This document shows, piece by piece, positions 16,681 through 26,104 of a stretch of 46,185 bases of DNA. Source of the stretch: Akkermansiaceae bacterium. Lineage in GTDB: Bacteria; Verrucomicrobiota; Verrucomicrobiia; Verrucomicrobiales; Akkermansiaceae. The stretch covers positions 1 through 46,185 of the forward strand of contig CAIVSK010000317.1 of NCBI GenBank assembly GCA_903908495.1, given 5' to 3'. Position numbers and translations under genes: made by a program. Within the stretch, counting starts at the first letter, position 1; every line of letters begins with the position of its first letter. The notes beneath the pieces were generated by a model, which did no database searches, was not told where the DNA came from, and saw nothing but the letters and a program-made list of their open reading frames with translations.

Positions 16681-19263
16681 TTACTTGCCGTGGTCGAAGA
16701 CGAGCACCTCGAAGGGTTGCAGGGTGAGGGTCACCGGTTTGCCAACTGCAAGCTCGAGCGTTTGCACGCGTTGGTCCTTATAGGCGGACATGAGGGTGTA
16801 GGACTTTGTGGCAGCGGCGGGTAATTCGAAAATTGCGCCCGCCTCGAGGGTGATGGATTGCGGTGCGGAGTCCGGATTGCGGAGGGCGACGACGGCCTGG
16901 CCCGGGATCCACGACGCCCAGCCATAGGGTTCGAGTTTCTCGGGATTGCCGCCGATCATGTGGCTGTCCACCAACACGGCCGCGCGTTTGCGGGCCCAGG
17001 CCGAGGTTTCCGCCAGGTCATCCCACGCGGCGGCATCCATCAAATCAGGTGACAGATAGATTTCCTGCATGCAGGTGCCGGTGGCGAAGAACGAGCGGCA
17101 GTCGTTGCGCAGGTGGTTGCCGGCCTCGGCGACGGACTTGCCTTGGAAGTGGTGGCCGAGGGAAATGCCGTGTAACATGATCGAGTTGAGTGGATAGAGC
17201 GGGCCGCGTTTGACGACGTTGTTATAGGTGGTGGCATCGCGGAAGGTGAGCCATTGTTCGCGTTTGTCGCCCTTGCCGATCCAAAACACGTCGGCACCGT
17301 CGCGCCACGTGCAGTCGACGTGATTGAGCCAGAATGGCGAGGGCCAGGTGCCGACGGTGACGTTCAAGAACAGGCTCGGATCGGCGGTGTGGAGTTCGTC
17401 GGCGAGTTTGAGCAATGACATGAAATGCGGGTTGATGCCATCGCCGGCTTTGTCCCACTTGAAGTAGCCGACCCGATCCTTGTGCATGAGATCAAGGCAC
17501 TTGTCACGAAACCAGTTGTAGTAGCGTGGATCGGATAGATCGAGCTTGTCGCCATCGGTGACGCCCAACTTGCGGGCATTGGCGATACGCTGGGCGGCCT
17601 CGCCATACCCGCCGAGCGGTGAGATCCAGATGCCGAGGCGGGAATGGGCGGCCTCCGCGGCGGCGCGCACCTTGTCCAACCCATTGGGCAGCGCTGACGT
17701 TTTCCATCCCCAAAACGTGTTTTGTGCATCGTCCCAGCCGTCGTCGATGACGAATCCATCGAGCTTGACGCCGCGCTTGGTGATGAGTTCGCGGTCATAG
17801 GCATCGATCACATCGAGGAGGCGCTTTTCTGACACTCCGGTGCCCGTGTCGTACCAGCCGTTGAAGTGGAGGTACTGGCGGGCTGGCCGGGCGCGCTCGC
17901 GTTCGAGGTAGTATTGGAAGCCGCGGCGGAGTTGGCCGGCGGGCACCACGCCGCTGACCGACGAGAAGGTCACCGCCTGGTTTTTCTCTAACTTATAGGT
18001 ACAGGGGAAGCCGCAGGTGAAGCCATCGGTGGCGATCTCGCTGGAGAAAACCGGGATTTCCGCGCCGAAGAACCACTCGCCCGCAATCACGGGACTGCCG
18101 GGAACGCTGCCATGCACGCTGGCCGAGGGCACTTGACGATCCAACAATTGGATGGCAGAGAGCGACACCGGAGGGCCCGCTGTCATAAGGGTGATTTCCT
18201 CGCGGATGTAGTTCGATCCATCGCGCAGCACCGCCCGCCACATCACGTTGAGGCCGCTTTTCTCATCGCGCAGTTTCGCCTGAATCGCGATGCCCGCCGC
18301 GTGGCTGGCTGCCCGCGGGTTTTTCGGCTCCGCCGACAAATTCACCAACTTTGGTCCCTCAAATACCTTGAGGTGGGATGCCACGATCTGATAGTCCGGC
18401 ACCAGTTGGAATGGCCTGTCGGTCACTTGTTCATTGCCGCCGGCGATGACCGAGCAGCCGCCTTCCTTGCGGAGATTGACGACGAGAGCCTTGCCATCCG
18501 GCCACACCAACGCGAGGCCCGGCCCCCATGACTGGCCTTGATCGGTGCCGCGATCTATCCGACATATGACCTGTTGGGCGCCATCGGGCAGCGGGCGCTC
18601 GAGGAATGCTGCGCAATTGGCGGGAGCCGTCACCGTGAGCCAGCCTTGGTTCACCGCGATCGCAGTGCCTGGTTTGCCGGAAAGTTTCTTCACCCATGAC
18701 GAGTCGATCGTGGCGGTGGCGAATTCGTCGGTGAAGAGCACCTGCGAATCGCGCTGAATGGCCAGGTGGTCGAAGCGCGCCGAACCGCTGGCACCCGCAT
18801 CCGGGTAGTCTGATAGAGCTCCGTTCTTGTCCATTTTTCCCGCCCGCAGCAGGGTGGGGGGGCCGGTGAATCCAGCGCAAGGCACGCTGTTGATGGTGCG
18901 CCAGCCGCGGCCATTGGTTGATGTTAGGACGACGAGATTGCTGCCTGCCCACTTGATGCCGAGCCACGTTTGCGGTTCTTCGGCCGGAGCATCGTTAGCC
19001 GCAGCCACCGCCAGACGGAACAATTCACGCTCGTGCTGTGGCAAGGCCCGGGCATCGATGCGGTTCACCAATTCCGCGGGACGCAGCTGGCTGTTTTGAA
19101 ACGACCAACTCGCCGAAACCACATTGTTGCGCAAGGTCCAGACGTCGCCCTGGTTGGTCGATTGGGCCGTGCCCGGCCGGTCTCCTGGAAATGTCACCTC
19201 CGCCATGAGCGGGGATGCTAGAATGGCTGCCAGCAGAATGATGGGTGTGGTGGGTCGGCGCAT
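16681..19263 (-). CDS. Secreted glycoside hydrolase, GH36/GH27-like (clan D)
   Basis: This is an 860-residue exported enzyme. The ATG at 19263 is chosen because it opens a signal peptide (MRRPTTPIILLAAILASPLMA). An N-terminal beta-rich domain of about 400 residues precedes a TIM-barrel-like domain containing NGWYDTGTG, GFVIDDGWDD, GIWISPLGGYG and GYFKWDKAG. The Asp of KWD (about residue 604) is the likely nucleophile, as in melibiase-type alpha-galactosidases. A C-terminal beta domain ends LQPFEVLVFD. This architecture is that of clan-D glycosidases acting on alpha-linked sugars; the exact substrate is unknown. It is divergent from the exporter gene 243 bp away and has no visible operon partner. 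Confidence 0.68.
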   Translation of the reverse strand: MRRPTTPIILLAAILASPLMAEVTFPGDRPGTAQSTNQGDVWTLRNNVVSASWSFQNSQLRPAELVNRIDARALPQHERELFRLAVAAANDAPAEEPQTWLGIKWAGSNLVVLTSTNGRGWRTINSVPCAGFTGPPTLLRAGKMDKNGALSDYPDAGASGSARFDHLAIQRDSQVLFTDEFATATIDSSWVKKLSGKPGTAIAVNQGWLTVTAPANCAAFLERPLPDGAQQVICRIDRGTDQGQSWGPGLALVWPDGKALVVNLRKEGGCSVIAGGNEQVTDRPFQLVPDYQIVASHLKVFEGPKLVNLSAEPKNPRAASHAAGIAIQAKLRDEKSGLNVMWRAVLRDGSNYIREEITLMTAGPPVSLSAIQLLDRQVPSASVHGSVPGSPVIAGEWFFGAEIPVFSSEIATDGFTCGFPCTYKLEKNQAVTFSSVSGVVPAGQLRRGFQYYLERERARPARQYLHFNGWYDTGTGVSEKRLLDVIDAYDRELITKRGVKLDGFVIDDGWDDAQNTFWGWKTSALPNGLDKVRAAAEAAHSRLGIWISPLGGYGEAAQRIANARKLGVTDGDKLDLSDPRYYNWFRDKCLDLMHKDRVGYFKWDKAGDGINPHFMSLLKLADELHTADPSLFLNVTVGTWPSPFWLNHVDCTWRDGADVFWIGKGDKREQWLTFRDATTYNNVVKRGPLYPLNSIMLHGISLGHHFQGKSVAEAGNHLRNDCRSFFATGTCMQEIYLSPDLMDAAAWDDLAETSAWARKRAAVLVDSHMIGGNPEKLEPYGWASWIPGQAVVALRNPDSAPQSITLEAGAIFELPAAATKSYTLMSAYKDQRVQTLELAVGKPVTLTLQPFEVLVFDHGK

Positions 19264-19431
19264 GGATACCAGTACGGGCCCGGTGGGGGTGTTTTTCAAG
19301 CTGATGGTGGTGGTGGGTTGGGGAAACCAGTGAATGACATTCGGTGGGTTGTGTGAAACGCCTGAATGCGTCCGCCTCATCTATCGGACGGATGATCCCG
19401 CGCCGTCTGGCGTCATCCAAGGCGTTCGCGC

Positions 19432-19458
19432 TTGACAGTGGGGAGGTGAAACTACCAC
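19432..19458 (+). promoter_or_regulatory. Candidate promoter of the exporter/lipid operon
   Basis: A consensus TTGACA (19432-19437) lies 68 bp before the exporter ATG. The best -10 candidate, TACCAC at 19453-19458, is weak and only 15 bp away, so this is tentative. Confidence 0.3.
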
Positions 19459-19505
19459 GGTCGGCGTGCCACCCAGCGGCTGTTGATAGTCCGCGATAGC
19501 GAGCC

Positions 19506-21887
19506 ATGCCCCGGATTGTCCATCTTCTGTTTGTACTGCTGGTGATCGCTTTGGGAGCGGTCGGGCTGAACCGCTTGAGTTTCAATGTGGACCTGATGAA
19601 ATTGCTGCCGCCGGGATTGCCCGGGGTGGCGGGGACCGTCGCGTTTCAGCAATTCCACGACCGGCCTGACGAATTGCTTGTCACGCTGCAGGCGACGGAC
19701 GGGGCGGACGTCGGGGATGCCGCGGCGTCCTTGGCGGAGCGCTTGGTGGCGGAGCGCGGGTTGACCGGGGCGGTCCAAGCGGAGCCGGTGTGGCGCACGG
19801 CACCGGTGGGTTTGACCGAATTGATCGCCCACGCGTGGTTGAACGCCCCGCCGGAGCGGGTGCTGGAGCTTGAGGCGACGCTGGCGCCGGAGCGGATAGG
19901 TGCGCTGTTGCAGGCCCGGCTCGGGGCGATTGCCCAGACGTTTGATCCGTTGACGGCCGCGCTGAGCTCGCGGGACCCGCTGGGTCTGGGTGGGGTGCTG
20001 ACGGCAATCGTCGGTGCGGGTGCCGAACCGAACGGCGGCGATGGCTTTGCCACCGGGGATGGGACGTTTCATGTGCTCAAGGTAGCCACGCCGCGGCGGC
20101 TGCATGGATATCGGGAAACGGCGCGGTGGATGGACCAAGTGCGGGCGGTGGCGGCGTCGTGGCAGGCTGCGCAGTCCGGGACCGGGGCGGTTAGGATTGC
20201 ATATACCGGCAGTCCGGCGTTTGAAGCTGAGATTGGCACGGGGATGGAGCAGGACATGAGCCAGTCGATCAGTGGCATCACCGTGCTGGTGGGTTTGCTG
20301 TTTTGGTTGCTGCACCGGCGGTTCCGGCCCTTGGTGTATCTGATGGTGGCGATGCTGGTCACCGGTTTGCTCACGCTCGGGGTGGCGGGATTGACGTTTG
20401 GAACACTGGATGTGATGTCGATGGGGTTCGCCGCCATTCTGATGGGAATGATCGAGGATTTCGGGGTGATGGGCTTGCACGAGGCGATGCGGCATCCGGA
20501 TGCGGATTTTCGTGCGATTCACGCGGTGGTGTTTCCGTCGATTGCGTGGTCGGCGGTGACCTCGGCGGCGGTGTTTGGCGTGCTGGGTTTGAGCACCCTG
20601 CCAGGTATCGCGCGGATGGGCATGCTCACGGCTCTGGGGATTCTGATAGGAGCGGCGGTGATGTTGTACGGGTTCCTGCCACTGGCGTTGCACTGCAGTG
20701 GCGAGCACGCCGCACCCCGCATCAGTGGCGGCGGCGGCGGGCGCTTTGTCAACTGGCCGGGCTGGCTTGCACTGGTGCTGGGTTTGATGGGGAGCGGGGT
20801 GTTGTTGTGGCAGGGGCTGCCGGGCAGCACGAACACCACTGGAATTTTGCGCCCGCGGCACTGTCAGGCGTTTGAGGCGTTGGTGCAATTGCAGCAAAAA
20901 TTGCAGCCGGGCCGGAGCGGAGTCCAGTGGTTGCCGGTGATCGTCCGCGGGGAAACCTCTGCTGGCGTCGCCGCCAGCATGCGCGCGCTGGAAACGCGGT
21001 TGGCTGCCGCTGCTGCCGACGGCCGCACGGCCGGGGACATGCTGCCATCGGCCGTGGTGCCCGATCCGGCGCGCCAAGCGGCGAATATGCCGGTGTTGGC
21101 GCGCTTGGTGGCGGCGCGGCCGCGCCTGCTGGAGGCGCTGGATGGGGCGGGGTTTACCGCCGAGGGCACGGCGTTCTCGCGAGGCGTGCTGGATATCTGG
21201 GAGCGCTGGGGGCGGGAGCAAGCGCCCGCCACCCGCTGGCCGGCGGAGGGTTTGCTGGAGCAATACGTCGGTCCGGTGTTGCGGCGGGACGCGGCCGGCA
21301 TCACGGTGTGCGGGTTTGTCCTGCTGCCTGCGGCGGTCGATGCGGGTCAGGCCGCCATCCTTGCGGAAATCCAACAGGACCCTGGCGTCCAGGTGGGCGG
21401 CTTGGAGTATCTGACGGGGCAACTCAAGGCGGTGTTGCGGGTTGAGGTCAAGCGGGTGGTGTTGCCGGCTGCGGCGGTGCTGGGTGGCCTGTTGTTTCTG
21501 GTTTTCCGCAATGCGCGGGAGCGCTTGGTGGCGGTGGCGGCGCTGGGCTTCAGCGGGTTGTTGTTGTTAGGGACGATGCGCGCGCTGGGCATGACCTGGA
21601 ACTTCGTCAACATCGGGGCGGTGCCGCTGGCGCTGGGTTTGGGGTTGGATTTCAACATCCACATGCTCCACGCGTTGCGGCAACGCGGTGCGGATGGCCA
21701 CGGGATTGGTCGCGCGCTGGCCTATTGCGGGCTTTCCACAGCGCTGGGATTCGGGGCCTTGGGTTTTTCTGACAACATCGGTCTGGCCAGCTTCGGGCAG
21801 ACCTCGATGATCGGAGTGCTGGCCACCTTGCTGACCGCCGCGTATTTCATCCCGTGGGTATGGTGGCGGTTGGAGCGGGACAGGTGA
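19506..21887 (+). CDS. MMPL/RND-family lipid exporter (HpnN- or aryl-polyene-exporter-like)
   Basis: This is a 793-residue RND-superfamily membrane protein of the MMPL type with two homologous halves. TM1 (residues 1-22) is followed by a large periplasmic loop, then a five-helix bundle at about 250-400. The second half repeats the pattern, with a bundle at about 650-790. Charged residues in the membrane, such as MIEDFGVMGL in the first half and LGLDFNIHML in the second, are expected proton-relay positions. Family members move lipids, hopanoids or polyene lipids from the inner membrane. Its position at the head of an operon with a LolA-like carrier, a ketoreductase and an ACP suggests export of the acyl product of this locus. 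Confidence 0.85.
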   Translation: MPRIVHLLFVLLVIALGAVGLNRLSFNVDLMKLLPPGLPGVAGTVAFQQFHDRPDELLVTLQATDGADVGDAAASLAERLVAERGLTGAVQAEPVWRTAPVGLTELIAHAWLNAPPERVLELEATLAPERIGALLQARLGAIAQTFDPLTAALSSRDPLGLGGVLTAIVGAGAEPNGGDGFATGDGTFHVLKVATPRRLHGYRETARWMDQVRAVAASWQAAQSGTGAVRIAYTGSPAFEAEIGTGMEQDMSQSISGITVLVGLLFWLLHRRFRPLVYLMVAMLVTGLLTLGVAGLTFGTLDVMSMGFAAILMGMIEDFGVMGLHEAMRHPDADFRAIHAVVFPSIAWSAVTSAAVFGVLGLSTLPGIARMGMLTALGILIGAAVMLYGFLPLALHCSGEHAAPRISGGGGGRFVNWPGWLALVLGLMGSGVLLWQGLPGSTNTTGILRPRHCQAFEALVQLQQKLQPGRSGVQWLPVIVRGETSAGVAASMRALETRLAAAAADGRTAGDMLPSAVVPDPARQAANMPVLARLVAARPRLLEALDGAGFTAEGTAFSRGVLDIWERWGREQAPATRWPAEGLLEQYVGPVLRRDAAGITVCGFVLLPAAVDAGQAAILAEIQQDPGVQVGGLEYLTGQLKAVLRVEVKRVVLPAAAVLGGLLFLVFRNARERLVAVAALGFSGLLLLGTMRALGMTWNFVNIGAVPLALGLGLDFNIHMLHALRQRGADGHGIGRALAYCGLSTALGFGALGFSDNIGLASFGQTSMIGVLATLLTAAYFIPWVWWRLERDR

Positions 21888-21946
21888 TTGGAGTGTCGCG
21901 ATTGGAGTTGCCAGGTTGTCGGGCTGGCGATAGGGTGAGTGCCGGA

Positions 21947-22591
21947 ATGATGAATTGGCTATCACTGAGCTTGGTCCTGTTGGGGTGGGGGGTGATCGGC
22001 GCCCAGACGGGTGCGGCGACAGATGGGTTGCCGGGGGTTTTCCACAACTGGTTGGCGGCTCAGAAAAAGGCGGGGGATGTGCGGGTGGACTTTGGTATCA
22101 CCAAAACCCTGCCCACTCTCAAAAGCCCGGTGCAATCGGAGGGACGATTCTGGAATTATGCCGATGGACGCTTCCTGTGGGAGACCGGCAAGCCGCCCAC
22201 GGCGCAGTTGCGCTATGACGGGGTGATTCTGGATAGCTGGGAAGCCGAGAGCAACAAATGGCACAAGCTCGACCCGAGCCAGCGCGGGATGCGGCTGTGG
22301 ATGGATTTTCTGAGTGGCAAGAATCTAACCGAGGAGAACCTGCTCAGGGAGTTCGAGGTCAGCGTGCCGGCGGCGGGGAAGGTCACGGCCAGTGTGATTT
22401 TGCAACCGAAATCGCAGCGTGAGCGCAGGGATTTGAAGCAACTCGAACTCAAATTCGACGCCGCGGCGCTACGCCTGGTGCAAGTGGTGGTGACGCAGGG
22501 CGATGGCGGCATCCTGATGATGGATTTCAAGGAGCCCAAACGGATGACGGCGGCGGAGCGCGCGATGGTGCCAGCGTCCGGCCGTCTCTAA
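21947..22591 (+). CDS. LolA-like periplasmic outer-membrane lipid carrier
   Basis: This 214-residue protein has a signal peptide (MMNWLSLSLVLLGWGVIGAQ). The body has the alternating beta pattern of LolA/LolB-type carriers: VDFGITKTLPTLKSPVQSEG, then RFLWETGKPPTAQLRYDG, and a late QLELKFDAAALRLVQV followed by GGILMMDF. LolA folds carry lipoprotein acyl chains across the periplasm, and related proteins occur in aryl polyene loci beside an MMPL exporter. The ATG pair at 21947/21950 is the only start that exposes the signal peptide. It follows the exporter by 59 bp and precedes the ketoreductase by 22 bp, so it probably works with the exporter. Confidence 0.75.
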   Translation: MMNWLSLSLVLLGWGVIGAQTGAATDGLPGVFHNWLAAQKKAGDVRVDFGITKTLPTLKSPVQSEGRFWNYADGRFLWETGKPPTAQLRYDGVILDSWEAESNKWHKLDPSQRGMRLWMDFLSGKNLTEENLLREFEVSVPAAGKVTASVILQPKSQRERRDLKQLELKFDAAALRLVQVVVTQGDGGILMMDFKEPKRMTAAERAMVPASGRL

Positions 22592-22613
22592 CTGCTAGTG
22601 AGTCTGCCTTGCC

Positions 22614-23354
22614 ATGAATGAACCAGCGGCAGCGCGTGCGGTGTTGATCACAGGGGCTAACGGCAGCATCGGCGCGGCCTGTGCGCGTGCCTTTCTGGAC
22701 CGCTGGCCCGACGCAAAAGTCTATCTGGGTTGCCGCGCGTCGCGGGCCCGGGCGGAGGCGCTGGCCGGGGAGTTTTCCGGGCGATGCGAGTTGCTCACCC
22801 TGGAGGTGACCGAGCCGGAGTCATGGGACGCGGCGGTGGCACGGATTCTCGCGGCTGCCGGCCGCCTCGATGTGTTGGTCAATAACGCCGGTCACTACCG
22901 CGATGGATTGTTGGCGACGATGCCGCTGGACGCGTGGCACAGCGTGCTGGCCACCAATCTAACCGGCACGTTCCTCGGCTGCCGGGCCGTGGTGCGCCCG
23001 ATGCTGGCGCAGCACCACGGGCGGATCATCAACATTGCCTCGCTGAGTGCTCTAACGGGACCTGCCGGACAGGCCAACTATGCGGCGGCCAAGGCCGGGG
23101 TGGTGGCGCTAACGCAATCACTGGCGAAGGAAGTGGCGCGTGCGGGCATCACGGTCAACGCGATTTGCCCGGGCTACGTGATGACCCCGGAGTTGGCTGC
23201 GGATGGCAACCGGTTGGCCGAGTTGGCCAAGCGGGTGCCGGCGCGGCGGGTGGGGCAGGCCGCGGAGGTGGCCGGGGCCGTGATGTATCTGGCGGGGGCG
23301 GACGCCGCTTACACCACGGGAGCGGTGCTCAAGGTGGATGGAGGGATTCTTTGA
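22614..23354 (+). CDS. 3-oxoacyl-ACP reductase (FabG-like SDR)
   Basis: This is a 246-residue short-chain dehydrogenase. The NADP-binding motif is GANGSIGAAC (residues 14-23), NNAG follows at about 88-91, the catalytic Ser lies in NIASLSALTG, and the YxxxK pair in NYAAAKAG (about 155-159). The PGYVMTPEL loop is FabG-like. It should reduce 3-oxoacyl-ACP to 3-hydroxyacyl-ACP. It is 75 bp upstream of an ACP gene and shares the locus with a ketosynthase and a dehydratase, so it is likely the dedicated ketoreductase of this pathway rather than the housekeeping FabG. Confidence 0.9.
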   Translation: MNEPAAARAVLITGANGSIGAACARAFLDRWPDAKVYLGCRASRARAEALAGEFSGRCELLTLEVTEPESWDAAVARILAAAGRLDVLVNNAGHYRDGLLATMPLDAWHSVLATNLTGTFLGCRAVVRPMLAQHHGRIINIASLSALTGPAGQANYAAAKAGVVALTQSLAKEVARAGITVNAICPGYVMTPELAADGNRLAELAKRVPARRVGQAAEVAGAVMYLAGADAAYTTGAVLKVDGGIL

Positions 23355-23429
23355 GCGGATTATGGGCTTGCCTTCGGGTGGGAGTGGGCCCAGCATTGCT
23401 GCCACGCTGTAGGTAACCCGCTAGAATCC

Positions 23430-23684
23430 ATGCCCGACGATTTGCACGCCCGTATCAAAATTGTGATGGTTGAGGAGTTGATGCTTCAGGTCACCCCTGA
23501 GGAAATCGGCGATGACGCGCCGATTTTCGGTCCCGACGGGTTGGGGCTCGATTCGGTGGATGTGCTGCAACTGGTGATTGCGTTGGAAAAGAATTTCGGT
23601 TTGAAAATCGCCGAGGGTGACGCCGCGAAGGAGTTGCTGAAAAGCGTTAGAACCATTGGCGAGGCGATCCGGGCACTTGGGTGA
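23430..23684 (+). CDS. Acyl carrier protein
   Basis: This 84-residue acidic protein has the ACP four-helix pattern. The phosphopantetheine attachment Ser lies in GLGLDSVDVLQLV (about residue 43). The extended loop before it (GDDAPIFGPDGLG) is typical of specialised ACPs rather than AcpP. It should hold growing acyl chains for the ketosynthase, ketoreductase and dehydratase of this locus. It follows the ketoreductase, and its TGA ends 39 bp before the flippase-like gene. Confidence 0.92.
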   Translation: MPDDLHARIKIVMVEELMLQVTPEEIGDDAPIFGPDGLGLDSVDVLQLVIALEKNFGLKIAEGDAAKELLKSVRTIGEAIRALG

Positions 23685-23723
23685 GTGACTGGTAGGCGAC
23701 GCCAAGTAGGAAAGCAGCCGCCA

Positions 23724-24644
23724 ATGATCACAAAATCACGGTTGACCTGGGCGTTGCGTTGGTTGGTAAGCGTCGGCATGTTGTTATGGATCCTGACCCG
23801 GCCCGAGGTGGCGCGTCTGGGTGCGGACATGCGGCACCTGGATCTCGTCTGGTTGCTGGGCGGATTGATGTGTGCGGGCTTGTCGCTGGCGCTTGGTGCC
23901 TGGCGCTGGCAGGCCTGCCTGGAGGCGCTGGGGATGGAGTTGTCCTTGTGGCACATGTTCAAGCTCACCCTGGCGGCGAGCGCTCTCGGCTGTGTGTCGG
24001 TGGGTTCCCTGGGTGCGGATCTGGCGAAAGTGATGTTGACCGAACGGTACTTGCCTGGCCGCCACGGCGGCATTTTGGCGTCGCTGGCGTTGGATCATAT
24101 GAGCGCGTTCCCGTGCGTGGTGGTGATGGTGGCGGCAGCGACAGTGACGCACGGCACCCTGCCGCATCTGAATGCGTCCGGCATCTGGCTGGCGGTGGGC
24201 GTGGCGGCGGTCGTGGTGGCCGCGATGGCGGTCATTAGCTGGAAATTCAAACCGCTGCACTATGAAATGAAGCGTATCGCGTTGGACCGGGCGTCATGGC
24301 GCGGGTTGCTGCGCGCGGGGGGGCGCTCGGTGCCGGTGTGGTTGTCGTATTGCGGGATTTTTTATTGTGCGGCGCGGGCGGTTGGGGTGGTGGTGCCGGT
24401 GGTGGGGTTTGCCGGGGTCATTGCCATAGCCGACGGGGTGGCAGCACTGCCGGTGACCATAGCCGGCCTCGGGGTGCGGGAGCAAGCGTTCCGGGTGCTG
24501 CTCGGTAACTGGTACCATGTGCCGGCGGCAGCGGCGGTGGCCCTGTCCCTCAGCGGATTTTCACTGTCATTGGTGTGGGCGGCGGTAGGTGCGCTCGGTC
24601 TCGCCTGCGGGTCGCTGAAACCCTCCAGCCCCGCCACCTCGTGA
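23724..24644 (+). CDS. Flippase-like membrane protein (LPG-synthase TM / AglD family)
   Basis: This is a 306-residue protein with about eight hydrophobic helices. It resembles the lysylphosphatidylglycerol-synthase transmembrane/AglD-like family of putative lipid or lipid-linked sugar flippases. The repeated features are W-x4-AGLSLALGAWRW, GCVSVGSLGADLAKV and, near the end, PVTIAGLGVREQAF, where the GLGVRE stretch is a family hallmark. The ATG at 23724 is preferred to a GTG at 23685 because AGGAAAG lies about 10 bp before it. Its stop overlaps the GTG start of the radical SAM gene by four bases. It may flip the lipid intermediate of this locus; that is an inference. Confidence 0.78.
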   Translation: MITKSRLTWALRWLVSVGMLLWILTRPEVARLGADMRHLDLVWLLGGLMCAGLSLALGAWRWQACLEALGMELSLWHMFKLTLAASALGCVSVGSLGADLAKVMLTERYLPGRHGGILASLALDHMSAFPCVVVMVAAATVTHGTLPHLNASGIWLAVGVAAVVVAAMAVISWKFKPLHYEMKRIALDRASWRGLLRAGGRSVPVWLSYCGIFYCAARAVGVVVPVVGFAGVIAIADGVAALPVTIAGLGVREQAFRVLLGNWYHVPAAAAVALSLSGFSLSLVWAAVGALGLACGSLKPSSPATS

Positions 24645-26104
24645 ACGTGGATTCTTTCTTGCCGGCCCGTGTCTTACTGGTGAATTTCAACACCTACGAC
24701 CAACCGTATCCGGTCTATCCGCTAGGTCTGGCCTACATCGAGGGTGCCTTGCGGGAGGACGGGCATGTGACGGAAATCTGGGATGTGGTGCCGCCCGGGG
24801 AATCGCTGGAGGCGGCGGTGCTCCGGTTCCGGCCGGATTGCATCGGCATTTCCATGCGCAACATCGACAACGCCCAATCGCACAATCCGCGCTCGTTCAC
24901 GGCGGATCTGCTGGCTTGTGTGGCTCAACTGCGAGCTGTGTCCGCCGCGCCGCTGATCTTGGGAGGCAGCGGGTTTTCAATTTTTCCGGAGCGCATTTTC
25001 GATCTCTCCGGCGTGGAGTTCGGGATCGTGGGTGAGGGCGAGGCGGCCATCCGCAGCTTGTTGCGCTGGTTGAGGGGTGGCGGCGGCGACCTGGGCGGGA
25101 TTGCGGGTTTGATGTTTCGCAACGGGCAAGGCGGGACGGTGGTGGTGCCCAGGGTGACGGCAGCGAGCGGCGGTGGCGGGGTGCCGCATCATGATCCGGC
25201 GCGTTTGGCGGCCTACACGCGGGAAGGATCGCCGTTGGGGTTGCAAACCCAGCGGGGTTGCCCGCTGCGGTGTTGTTACTGCACCTATCCGCTGATCGAG
25301 GGCAGGCGCAGCCGGTATCGCAGTGGCGAGGAAGTGGCGGCGGAACTCGGTGAGATGGCGGCCAGCGGCGTGCGCCAGGTGTTCTTTGTCGATTCGGTGT
25401 TCAACACTAACAACGAGCATGTGAGCGAGGTGTGCGAGGCCGTGTTGCGGGCTGGCGTGAAACTCAATTGGGAGTGCTTCTTGCGCCCCCGCAAAGGTAT
25501 CACCCGCGAGTTGTTGCAATTGATGCAACGCGCCGGACTCAATCATATCGAGTTCGGCTCGGACAGCTTTTCCGATCCGGTGCTGCGGAGTTACGGCAAG
25601 AGTTTCGATTTTGAGGACATCCGGGTGTCCAGTGAATCGGCCAGTGCGCTCAATATCCGCTACACCCATTTCATCATTTTCGGCGGGCCCGGAGAAACCG
25701 AGCTCACCATGGAACAAACACTGGCCCGCGCCGCCGCTCTGCCCAAGGCGTTGTACTTCGCCACCATCGGAATGCGGGTCTATCCGGGTACGCCGCTGTG
25801 GCAGCTGGCCACCCGCCACGAGGCGGACGACGCGGCTGCGGATCATCTGTTAGAGCCATTGTTCTATCTGGAGCCGCCGTTGACGGTGACGGGCATTCAC
25901 ACCCGCCTCAAGCAGTTGCAGCAAACCGCCAGCAACTGGGCGGTCGGGGATCCACCGCCGGCCTTTATCGAAACCATGGCCAAGCTGCGCCGCCGCGGCA
26001 AGGGCGCCAACATGTGGGAATACGTCGAACTCATGCAACGCCTCGGCAGCGGCCTGCAGGGAACCAGCCCCACCGGACCCACCCAACCCAGCGCCACGCC
26101 ATGA
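24641..26104 (+). CDS. B12-binding-type radical SAM enzyme
   Basis: This is a 487-residue enzyme. The N-terminal part (about 1-150) matches the cobalamin-binding-like domain of the BchE/HpnJ group, with YPLGLAYIEGALREDGH and PLILGGSGFS. No canonical DxHxxG cobalamin motif is obvious. The radical SAM core follows, with CPLRCCYC giving the Cx3Cx2C iron-sulfur site at about residues 206-213, then TYPLIEGRRSRYRS. Such enzymes perform methylation, cyclisation or rearrangement on lipid and polyketide-like substrates. The GTG at 24641 overlaps the previous stop (GTGA), implying coupled translation, and the end overlaps the acyltransferase start (ATGA). Confidence 0.85.
   Translation: MNVDSFLPARVLLVNFNTYDQPYPVYPLGLAYIEGALREDGHVTEIWDVVPPGESLEAAVLRFRPDCIGISMRNIDNAQSHNPRSFTADLLACVAQLRAVSAAPLILGGSGFSIFPERIFDLSGVEFGIVGEGEAAIRSLLRWLRGGGGDLGGIAGLMFRNGQGGTVVVPRVTAASGGGGVPHHDPARLAAYTREGSPLGLQTQRGCPLRCCYCTYPLIEGRRSRYRSGEEVAAELGEMAASGVRQVFFVDSVFNTNNEHVSEVCEAVLRAGVKLNWECFLRPRKGITRELLQLMQRAGLNHIEFGSDSFSDPVLRSYGKSFDFEDIRVSSESASALNIRYTHFIIFGGPGETELTMEQTLARAAALPKALYFATIGMRVYPGTPLWQLATRHEADDAAADHLLEPLFYLEPPLTVTGIHTRLKQLQQTASNWAVGDPPPAFIETMAKLRRRGKGANMWEYVELMQRLGSGLQGTSPTGPTQPSATP

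Noticed and set aside
19452..21422. Long open frame on the minus strand opposite the exporter gene
   Set aside because: It is Arg/Pro/His-rich without domain features and mirrors the high-GC codon bias of the MMPL gene, which has clear RND motifs on the plus strand.
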